Source of the DNA: Mycolicibacterium sp.
GTDB taxonomy: Bacteria; Actinomycetota; Actinomycetes; Mycobacteriales; Mycobacteriaceae
DNA: 64,000 bases
NCBI RefSeq assembly: GCF_016462545.1
Contig: NZ_JAEMTA010000002.1
Coordinates: 21,897-85,896 of the forward strand
Reading direction: 5' to 3'
The position numbers and the translations under genes are program-made. Position 1 is the stretch's first letter; every line of letters starts with the position of its first letter. Positions 54,730-62,089 of this stretch are shown piece by piece. The notes under the pieces are model-generated. The model was not told the origin of the DNA. It saw only the letters and a program-made list of their open reading frames with translations, and made no database searches.

Positions 54730-56115
54730 TCAATTCTCGGCTTTTGAGTGCGGCGCCGACTTCATGCTGCCGTAATAGCTGTAACTGTAGTTGTACGAGT
54801 CAATTCCGCGCATGGGCAACATAGTTAGTACAGCCCCGAGTAGAGGGGCACCAACGTCTCTTAGATGTCCGACGGCATGCGCGAGTTGATCGCGCTTAGT
54901 CCGCCCGTATCGCGCCATGATTAGAACGCCGTCAGCCGCTGCGGCCAGAATCGCCGCGTCTGTCACTGCTAACAGCGGAGACGAATCCACGATGACGTAG
55001 TCGAAACGACCGCGCAGCTCATCAAGCACTTTCTTCGCGGTCAAAGATCCGAGTAACTCGCTTGGGTTCGGTGGAACTGCACCCGAAGTGAGGACGACAA
55101 CGCCGGGAAAGCGCGTTTGTTGCAGCACGTCATCAAGTGTTGCGCGACCAGCCAGCAGCGTACTCAAGCCAACCGAGCCGACCACGCCAAGGTAGGAATC
55201 GAGCCGCGGACGTCGCAGGTCACCGTCTACGAGTACGACGTGGTGCTCGGACTCGGCCAAGGCTAACGCAATGTTGATGGCTGTAGTGGTCTTGCCCTCA
55301 TTCGGAAGCGAACTAGTCACTACGAGGACACGTGGGGGGTCATCAACTGCCAGGAATTGAAGGTTGGTCCGCACCTTGCGGAAGGCCTCGGCCATTGCCG
55401 AGTTATCGCTGTCAAACGACTTCGCTGGCTCCTGCCGGCGATCTTTGTCGAGTGGAATACCGCCGACGAGTCCAACCCCCGCGATCGCCTCCAAAGTCTC
55501 GCGATCCTTGACAGTGTTATCCAGCAGATTGCGAAGAATTGCGAGAATAATTCCCATTAACAAACCAATTGCTGTACCCATTGCAATGTTGCGAACTGGT
55601 TTGGGCGAAACTGGTAATTTGGGGATGGATGCGTGTTGTTCGACAACGACACGTGAATCGGGAGGGAGGCCGTTCTCGGGAGTTTCCAGCTCTCGTACCA
55701 TCACGACGAACTCGTCTGACAATGTGTTCGCGATGTCGCGAGCACGCACTGCCGACTCATCGCGCACAGTCACATCTATCAGTACGGTGTCCGGTTTTGA
55801 GGAGGCCACAATCTTTTGTCGCAATTCGTCAGCTGTGACAGCGATGTTCAATTTATCGACAGTGCGTTGAGCCAAGGTTTCCCCGACGAGAAGCTCCGCG
55901 TAAGACAGCACGCGCTCTTGAGAAAAGCGATTGCCCTGATAGATGTCATTGGCGGTAGTGCCGACCGTAGCGGAGACGAATAGCCTCGTCGAGGCTTCGT
56001 AGATCGGAGTAGTCAACAAGTTGACCCCGATGGCTCCGAGCAGTGCGAGTGCGACAACGAGACCAATCATGATCCACCGCGTGCGCAGAATCTTCAAGAA
56101 GTCCTGGATCGTCAT
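54730..56115 (-). CDS. Chain-length regulator fused to bacterial tyrosine kinase (Wzz/BY-kinase)
   Basis: 461 residues from ATG 56115 (AAAGG upstream). The N-terminal Wzz domain has a first helix WIMIGLVVALALLGAIGVNL and YEASTRLFVSA. A second helix (about 180-200) follows the Pro-rich KLPVSPKPV. The cytoplasmic kinase has Walker A SSLPNEGKTTTAINIALALA, Walker A' VVLVDGDLRRPRLDSYL and Walker B VIVDSSPLLAVTDA. The C-terminus ends with a Tyr cluster, DSYNYSYSYYGS, the usual autophosphorylation tail. It should control polymer length with Wzy and Wzx. Confidence 0.93.
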   Translation of the reverse strand: MTIQDFLKILRTRWIMIGLVVALALLGAIGVNLLTTPIYEASTRLFVSATVGTTANDIYQGNRFSQERVLSYAELLVGETLAQRTVDKLNIAVTADELRQKIVASSKPDTVLIDVTVRDESAVRARDIANTLSDEFVVMVRELETPENGLPPDSRVVVEQHASIPKLPVSPKPVRNIAMGTAIGLLMGIILAILRNLLDNTVKDRETLEAIAGVGLVGGIPLDKDRRQEPAKSFDSDNSAMAEAFRKVRTNLQFLAVDDPPRVLVVTSSLPNEGKTTTAINIALALAESEHHVVLVDGDLRRPRLDSYLGVVGSVGLSTLLAGRATLDDVLQQTRFPGVVVLTSGAVPPNPSELLGSLTAKKVLDELRGRFDYVIVDSSPLLAVTDAAILAAAADGVLIMARYGRTKRDQLAHAVGHLRDVGAPLLGAVLTMLPMRGIDSYNYSYSYYGSMKSAPHSKAEN

Positions 56116-56504
56116 GGATTGAACCTTTCGCTGGTAGTGCTCCTGTTGCATGCAGTTTCGGGTGACGGCGCGGCTCGCTCCAATACCTGTCGAATCGATC
56201 GCGGCATATCCAGCCAGTGCACTGAACGCGGCCAGGTCAAGTACTGCGAAGAAATTGCAAGGTAGTGCCGCGATAAGTTCAGGGTGAAGCCGTGCGGCGC
56301 ACGCGGTCCTTCGATCAGCTGAGGCAGATCATCGCTGAGGATCGGCACGTCCTGCCCGTCATCGCGGAACGCACGGTCCGGCGAGACCGATTCGAGGATG
56401 TCTGCGAAAGAGCGGCGAGCATTCGTCGCCGTACCCAGTATGGCTTCAGATATTTGCTGACCATTCGTGAGTTGACTCGACACCCAACCGGCGACTGAGG
56501 TCAA
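56112..56504 (-). pseudogene. Truncated DUF4012 paralogue fragment
   Basis: 130 residues. NGQQISEAILGTATNARRSF and SVSPDRAFRDDGQDVPILSD align by eye with AGQQISDVVLGTAAEVLEPA and SISPDRLLQDGRLDLTALRK of the intact DUF4012 protein at 56741. The signal anchor and the large C-terminal domain are missing, and the end overlaps the kinase start. A remnant of a duplicated copy is the best reading; expression as a short protein is not excluded. Confidence 0.62.
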
Positions 56505-56740
56505 GCTGCACTACGGAAACCGTAGTGTCCCTCCATCATCGAGTTAGCCGCTCCACTTCTCAACTTGGTTCCGATTCCTATCATTTCCCCCCCATAAACG
56601 TTTTGCTGATCCCGGTGCGAGCTAAGCAGACGGCATCTCGGCTGTCAACAGCAAACAATCAGGGTGGGCCGGAGTGGAAGCCGCAACGGTTCTTACAGAT
56701 TTGCCACATAGTGATCTACCGGTCGCATGCAGAATTCGAC

Positions 56741-58597
56741 TCATCTCGAGCACTCAGGCACAGATACAGTGGGAGTAACTGTGTCCACCAAAGGCTGAAC
56801 GGGAACAAACGGTGCTCCCGGCGACGTCGGTTCGGTGAGGTGGATAGTGAGCTCGCCGGACTTACCAGGCGGTATCGCAACCTGCACTTCGAATGTTGGG
56901 TGGCCGCGTTCGATACCGCGGAACACCGGCACGCGTTGGTTGTTAGCAAGCGCGCTGTTCAATACGGCGCCCTGCGTGGCAATGAGTCGCACCGAGGTCA
57001 GCATGGTGCCATTTGGCACGTTGACGGGGGCGTTCTTGGCGAAGCCCTCGATCCCGGCGACGTAGTCCGGTAGGCCAGTCGGCGCGGTGTTCGTCAGCCG
57101 CACGGTCACGGTAGAAGTCCTGGTGGCGCCAGTGCACCCATCGGCCGCGTATTCGATCCCCCGCTCGAGATAGTAATCCAGTTTGTTGCCGGCGAGATTG
57201 TTGATCACGATTGCGGCATAGGGCGCGGGACTGTCGGGGACGGCGTGCGCCAGCGGCGTCTCCTCAAGCAGGCTCTGATCAGCGGGTGCAGAACTCCACA
57301 CCGCGATGCGGCCTTCGCCGACTCCTTTGCCTAGAGCGTCGAGCAGATCGCGGGGCGAGTGCACTGGCTCCGCGATCTTCTTGACGACCGCACTCGCGAT
57401 GTCCTGGAGGTATTTCTTGCGTCCGGGCTGATCAGTCGGGAAACGGGTGTACGCGGTCGACTCCGTAAGTTCGACGACATTGTCTTTCGTGACGACCTCA
57501 CCGTCCGGCATCGTGACGGGACCGGTGGCACCTAGCAGATAGCTCAGGGCGACAGGATCAATAGCAATGACACCGTCGACGTTCATTCCTGTCTGCTGTG
57601 CCCACATCGACTTCCAGACTTGCGCCGCATACGGAAAGTGCGGGCTGAGGTTGCTATTGCGGTAATCGGTACTGGGATTTTGGAATCCGTATTGCTCGAA
57701 GTAATCCGGCCCGAGATCGATGGGCGCAAAGGGCTTGTCGAGCTCGGTATTCGACGCCAGAGAATCCACGGTTGGCCTACCGTCGTCGAATCGCAGGATT
57801 CCAAACCCGCCGAGCAGCCCCCCCGTGCCCCTCGCTTCCGCATTTGTCTGGAAACCCATGAAGTACGTTCGCGGTCCGTCCGCTCCCATCAGTGAGGGAG
57901 CAGCACGTGCTGCAAGAGCGGTATTTCTGAGCAGCTTTGCCATGTCGGACGCCTGCCGTTGCAGCTGCGAACGAGCGTCGCGGAGAAGGGAAACAAAGCC
58001 CGGATCCGCAATACCCCTGGCATCGGCGTCCAGCTGGGAAGCGGCGGCAGAGATCTTGCTCAACGTGGGCTCCTCCTTGCGGAGGGCGGTCAGATCCAGT
58101 CGGCCGTCTTGGAGCAACCGGTCGGGTGATATCGACGTGCCGACGCTGGTAGCCGGTTCCAACACCTCGGCCGCAGTGCCGAGAACCACGTCGGAGATCT
58201 GTTGACCTGCCTTGAAGGGATTGCCGAGCCAAGGAGCTGCCGCGGCGATGTTCCAGGGGAGCGAATGGGTTGCATCCCGGGCTTCCTGTGCGTGGAGGCG
58301 CGCGCCGGCAGCAAACTTGGATGCGTCGTCGGGTTTTCCCCGTAGCAGCGCGTCCTTGGCCTGTTGGGCGCTGGTGCGCGCTAACTCGAGATCGGACTTT
58401 GCCTCGAAAGCGCGAACACCTACCCAGCACCCAAATGCCACGACAAGTGCCAGCCCTACAAGCGACGCCAACCAGATCTTGTGGCCACCAGCGGTTGCGG
58501 CGAGCCGAGCGCCTGGGGTCCGCCTGCCACCCTGCGGGGTTCGGTCTCCATTCCCGTCAGGGCCACGGCTGAATGGGTTACGCGAAAATTTAGGCAC
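56741..58597 (-). CDS. DUF4012 domain membrane-anchored protein
   Basis: 618 residues. A basic N-terminus leads to one transmembrane helix (about 36-57, LASLVGLALVVAFGCWVGV), followed by a helical stalk (about 60-200). The extracellular DUF4012 domain has TYFMGFQTNAEARGTGGLLG, GVIAIDPVALSYLLGATGPV and a C-terminal immunoglobulin-like part. DUF4012 genes are often beside exopolysaccharide loci in actinobacteria; activity is unknown. No Walker or hydrolase motif. The 236 bases between its stop and the fragment show no gene. Confidence 0.87.
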   Translation of the reverse strand: MPKFSRNPFSRGPDGNGDRTPQGGRRTPGARLAATAGGHKIWLASLVGLALVVAFGCWVGVRAFEAKSDLELARTSAQQAKDALLRGKPDDASKFAAGARLHAQEARDATHSLPWNIAAAAPWLGNPFKAGQQISDVVLGTAAEVLEPATSVGTSISPDRLLQDGRLDLTALRKEEPTLSKISAAASQLDADARGIADPGFVSLLRDARSQLQRQASDMAKLLRNTALAARAAPSLMGADGPRTYFMGFQTNAEARGTGGLLGGFGILRFDDGRPTVDSLASNTELDKPFAPIDLGPDYFEQYGFQNPSTDYRNSNLSPHFPYAAQVWKSMWAQQTGMNVDGVIAIDPVALSYLLGATGPVTMPDGEVVTKDNVVELTESTAYTRFPTDQPGRKKYLQDIASAVVKKIAEPVHSPRDLLDALGKGVGEGRIAVWSSAPADQSLLEETPLAHAVPDSPAPYAAIVINNLAGNKLDYYLERGIEYAADGCTGATRTSTVTVRLTNTAPTGLPDYVAGIEGFAKNAPVNVPNGTMLTSVRLIATQGAVLNSALANNQRVPVFRGIERGHPTFEVQVAIPPGKSGELTIHLTEPTSPGAPFVPVQPLVDTVTPTVSVPECSR

Positions 58598-58706
58598 CAG
58601 AGGTTAATCCACACCTCGCCACACGCCGATCCAGCAAAGCGCAGCGCTACGGGGGCTGCACTCTAGGCAATTCACCGGCGAGCGTCGGTTGGCGTCGAAT
58701 GACGCC

Positions 58707-59135
58707 TTAGCAGGCGCCGGTCTTGATCGTGAGCGTGGCGTAGGCGCCCAAAGAAACGCTCAGTCCTGCAACGCAGATGCTGAATTGCGGTATGAACTGC
58801 GTGAACCAGCCTCCGAGCGGTCGCGCGAAGCCCGGAAGTAGGGACAGCGGCGTGAACTGGAAGATGGTGGTTCCCGTAGATGGGACCGCTGCGCCCTGCG
58901 AGCTGCAACTGTTGTCTACCCAGCACAGAGGGTTCGGCAGCGAAAAGCTCACTGGACCGAGAATGGGGTCGGTACCGAACAAGTCGGTACTGATCATGGT
59001 CGTGGTCGGCATCGTGGGCACGAGATCGGGCCGCGCGTGCGCGATCGCCGCCGGCGTGAGCACCATGGCGGCCGCAACCGTTGTCGCCGCCGCGCCTACT
59101 TGGAACTTCGTGAAGTGACTAGCAACCGTCGACAT
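58707..59135 (-). CDS. Small secreted protein with paired cysteines
   Basis: 142 residues from ATG 59135, with a GGGGGAG site. A signal peptide ends AAIAHARPDL (about residue 34). The mature part contains NPLCWVDNSCSSQGAAV, then FQFTPLSLLPGFARPLGGW and a C-terminus SICVAGLSVSLGAYA ending in Cys. Four Cys suggest two disulphides. No known family. The frame extends to 59303 without support. Confidence 0.75.
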   Translation of the reverse strand: MSTVASHFTKFQVGAAATTVAAAMVLTPAAIAHARPDLVPTMPTTTMISTDLFGTDPILGPVSFSLPNPLCWVDNSCSSQGAAVPSTGTTIFQFTPLSLLPGFARPLGGWFTQFIPQFSICVAGLSVSLGAYATLTIKTGAC

Positions 59136-59665
59136 TTCTCCCCCGAGGTGTTGTTCTAGCGAACTGTGATAAAGATGGCAGACTACGCCCGAGATGTCAA
59201 CGCGAAACCTCGGCTGAGGTGCGATGATCCCTTGCTCGCCGACCCGGGCGGCCAATTCGCTACAGCATTGCGTGCCAGCAAGGTCCAGCACTGTCTCGTC
59301 CATTCGGGGCAGGACGGCAACCTCCGCTATCGCCAGCGCGCGTAGTCACGCCGAATAAACTCGAGGGCCGAGGCATCGGTGGTTACGCTTGCGCCCAACG
59401 ACCCTCTGCGACCACCGGAGCAAAGCCTGTACCGACCGTCTATAGCCAGACGGCCAGAGCCCCGAGACGAGGTCGGAGGTCGGTCGCACCTGAGTGACGT
59501 GTGGATGAGTCTCCGCACCTCTGCAAGGTAGAAGCCGCAGGAATCCTCTCTCGCGAGGTCGTTATGTACAAGGACTTCGGCTGGCGTAGCGGTTTTCGGG
59601 CCTTGCCAAATTCGGCGCGAGCGTCAATGATCCAGAGGACTGTTACGACCGGGGGGTTGTACAAA
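59136..59665. other. Gene-poor stretch of about 530 bases
   Basis: Between the divergent small secreted and small membrane protein genes. Open frames here (59327-59518, 59440-59664) have no recognisable content. It likely contains both promoters. No repeat or hairpin stood out. Confidence 0.4.
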
Positions 59666-59926
59666 ATGACGTACGCAGTTCTCTATCTTTTGGGGTGTCT
59701 GCTCGTGGTGGCCGCAGCGGCCTTCGTCGCGACCGCCATGCGGAAATCTCACGGCATGAGTCGGGCCGAAGTAGCATTGCTTTCGGTGTCCGTCGGCATG
59801 TTATGGCCGCTGCTGGTGGTTGCGGCTGTGCAGGGCATCGGACTTCTGGGGTTAGCGAAGGGGCCTCATCTCCTAGCATCGCTCATTAGTCGTCGTGTGC
59901 CGCCAGTCGAATTTCTAGTGCCCTGA
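59666..59926 (+). CDS. Small two-TM membrane protein
   Basis: 86 residues from ATG 59666, preceded by GGGGGG. Hydrophobic segments at about 4-23 (VLYLLGCLLVVAAAAFVATA) and 37-62 (LLSVSVGMLWPLLVVAAVQG). The loop between is basic (MRKSHGMSR). No family recognised. The first in-frame start at 59501 lacks support. Confidence 0.6.
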   Translation: MTYAVLYLLGCLLVVAAAAFVATAMRKSHGMSRAEVALLSVSVGMLWPLLVVAAVQGIGLLGLAKGPHLLASLISRRVPPVEFLVP

Positions 59927-59949
59927 CGCCCTGACATCGTCAAGATCGC

Positions 59950-61170
59950 TTAGGTCTTGGCGCACTCCGCCAACCGCCCACGCAGGAACGCCCGTGCAGG
60001 CTCGGATCCGTTGCAGTCCAACGCAACCCGATACCACTGCGCTGCCTCCGCGGGGCGTCCCGCGCGCCGCAACAGATCCGCTCGGATCGACGCCACCGTG
60101 CTCGAGCGTGCCAACCGCGGATCGTCGGCCACCTCGTCCAACGCCGTGAGCCCCGCAGGGAAACCATCCCGGAACCCGACCGCGAGCGCGCGGTTGGCTC
60201 GGGCGACGGGGGAGTCGGTCAGGCCGATCAGCCGGTCGTAGGCGGTGCAGATCAGGTTCCAGTCCGTCGTCGCGAACGTGGGCGCCGTCGCGTGCGCCGC
60301 GGCGATCACCGCCTGCGGCAGGTAGGCGCCCGTCGATCCCTCGGCCCGGCGCAATCGTTCGAGGCCCCGTGTGATTCGGTCGCGATCCCATCGGGTCCGG
60401 TCCTGCTCGTCGAGCGGCACCAGCGCTCCGGCGTCGTCGACCCGCGTGATGCGTCGCGAATCGTGAAGCAACATCAGGGCAACGAGTGCCTGGGCGTCGC
60501 GCTCGTCGGGCATCAACGCGCACACCTCGCCACCGAGGCGCACGCCCTCGTCGCACAGCTCGTCGCGGATCGCCGACGGGCCCGCCGTCGACCAGTAGCC
60601 CTCGGTGAACACCGAGTAGATGCACGCCAGCACGTGCGGCACGCGGTCGGGGAGAAGCTCGGCGGGCGGCACCCGCAGCGGAATGTTCGCGCCGCGAATC
60701 TTGCTCTTGGCACGGGTGATTCGCTGCCCGACCGCCGCCTCGGACTGCAGCAGCGCCCGTGCGATCTCGGGCACCGTCAGCCCCGAGATCAGCCGCAGCG
60801 TCAACGCCAGCTGCGAGGCGCCGTCCAGAGCGGGGTGGGCGCACGTGAACATCATCCGCAGCTCGTCGTCACGCACGGGGTGCACGGGCACCGCTGCGAT
60901 GCGGGCCCAAGCGTCGTCGGTCACGGCGGCGAGCTCCTTTCCCGACCGCACCGATTCGCGGCGGAGCCGATCGAGGGCGCGGTTGCGGGCGACCCTGGTG
61001 ATCCACCCGCCGGGGTTGTCGGGCACGCCGTCGCGCGGCCACGCCCGCAACGCCTCGGTGAAGGCCTCCTGGACGGCGTCTTCGGCGACGGTCAGATCAC
61101 CCGACCAGCGGGCGAGCGCCGCCACGGCCGGACCCCATTCGCGTCGAAAGACGCCGTCCAGGTTGGTCAT
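59950..61170 (-). CDS. ECF sigma factor with C-terminal TPR-like extension (ECF42 type)
   Basis: 406 residues. Region 2 includes WSGDLTVAEDAVQEAFTEAL and WITRVARNRALDRLRRES, region 4 has LTLRLISGLTVPEIARALLQ and AVGQRITRAKSKIR. A helical extension of about 220 residues (VFTEGYWSTAGPSAI to the end) follows. ECF42 sigma factors have this extension and adjoin DGPF-domain genes, as here: the DGPF gene ends 10 bases upstream on the same strand. No anti-sigma factor is visible, in keeping with the group. Confidence 0.93.
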   Translation of the reverse strand: MTNLDGVFRREWGPAVAALARWSGDLTVAEDAVQEAFTEALRAWPRDGVPDNPGGWITRVARNRALDRLRRESVRSGKELAAVTDDAWARIAAVPVHPVRDDELRMMFTCAHPALDGASQLALTLRLISGLTVPEIARALLQSEAAVGQRITRAKSKIRGANIPLRVPPAELLPDRVPHVLACIYSVFTEGYWSTAGPSAIRDELCDEGVRLGGEVCALMPDERDAQALVALMLLHDSRRITRVDDAGALVPLDEQDRTRWDRDRITRGLERLRRAEGSTGAYLPQAVIAAAHATAPTFATTDWNLICTAYDRLIGLTDSPVARANRALAVGFRDGFPAGLTALDEVADDPRLARSSTVASIRADLLRRAGRPAEAAQWYRVALDCNGSEPARAFLRGRLAECAKT

Positions 61171-61180
61171 TCAGAGGCGG

Positions 61181-61882
61181 CTAGAGCATCGACACACCGG
61201 CGAGCTGCCGCAGCTCCACCGTCGTCGCCGGGATCATCGATGCGATCTTGACGGCCTCGTCACGATCGGCCGCCGAGAGGACGTAGAAACCGTTGGCGAC
61301 CTCGGCGCCCTCCACGAACGGGCCGTCGGTGAACGCCACCTTCCCGTCGCGCACCGTCACCGTCGTCGCCGTGCTCGGCGGATGCAGTCCCGCGCCGCCC
61401 TTGACGTGCTCACCGGCAGCCGCATGGAACTCGCCGTGCAGTGCGACGATCTCCTCCCACTGAGGTGAACCCGGCGCCGACGGCAGCTCCGGCGGCTCCA
61501 GCAGAAGCGCCAGCCAGTTGGTCCCCTCCAGTGGTGCTGTCGCGCCGTCGCCGGCCATCGGCCAGATCTCGACCGCACCGTATTTGGCCGCCGGGATCTG
61601 CCCGGCGAGCTCGAGCGCCTCGTCGAGGTTGTCCGCTTCGAACACGTAGTAACCGCCGGCCACCTCGGCACTCTCGGCGAACGGGCCGTCGGTCACGCTC
61701 GGCCGGTCGGGCCCGCCGGTGATGCGGACGCCCATCGCCGACGGCAGTAGCGCGTCGCCGCCGCGGATGAAGCGGGCCGCGATCGCGTGAAAGTTCTGGT
61801 ACGCCGCCATCTCGGCGGCCCGCTCGTCAGGGTCGGCCGGACGGGTGTTCTCGGGGCTGAGCAGCAGGGCGAAGTAGTGCAT
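61181..61882 (-). CDS. Tandem DGPF/YCII-domain protein
   Basis: 233 residues with two ferredoxin-like YCII domains. The signatures are VTDGPFAESAEVAGGYYVFE (first, residues about 65) and FTDGPFVEGAEVANGFYVLS (second, about 185), separated by a short linker. Usually DGPF proteins are single domains next to ECF42 sigma factors; here both copies are in one chain. The site GGAGG precedes the ATG at 61882. Signal partner role is inferred; enzyme activity is unknown. Confidence 0.92.
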   Translation of the reverse strand: MHYFALLLSPENTRPADPDERAAEMAAYQNFHAIAARFIRGGDALLPSAMGVRITGGPDRPSVTDGPFAESAEVAGGYYVFEADNLDEALELAGQIPAAKYGAVEIWPMAGDGATAPLEGTNWLALLLEPPELPSAPGSPQWEEIVALHGEFHAAAGEHVKGGAGLHPPSTATTVTVRDGKVAFTDGPFVEGAEVANGFYVLSAADRDEAVKIASMIPATTVELRQLAGVSML

Positions 61883-62089
61883 CGGGATACCTCCGGGGTG
61901 GCGAGCGGAACCCTCCGTTCCACTCTCTACCCGTCCGACGAACGGCGCGTCCTCGATCCGACACCTTCGGCGTTGGCAATCTTCCTGACATGGCTGTCAA
62001 TAGACCCATACGGCGTGCGCCACTGTGCAAACATGCCGGAGGAGTCTGCGCTCGCCTGACTCGAACGTGCGGTTAGTGGAGGTCGTCAG

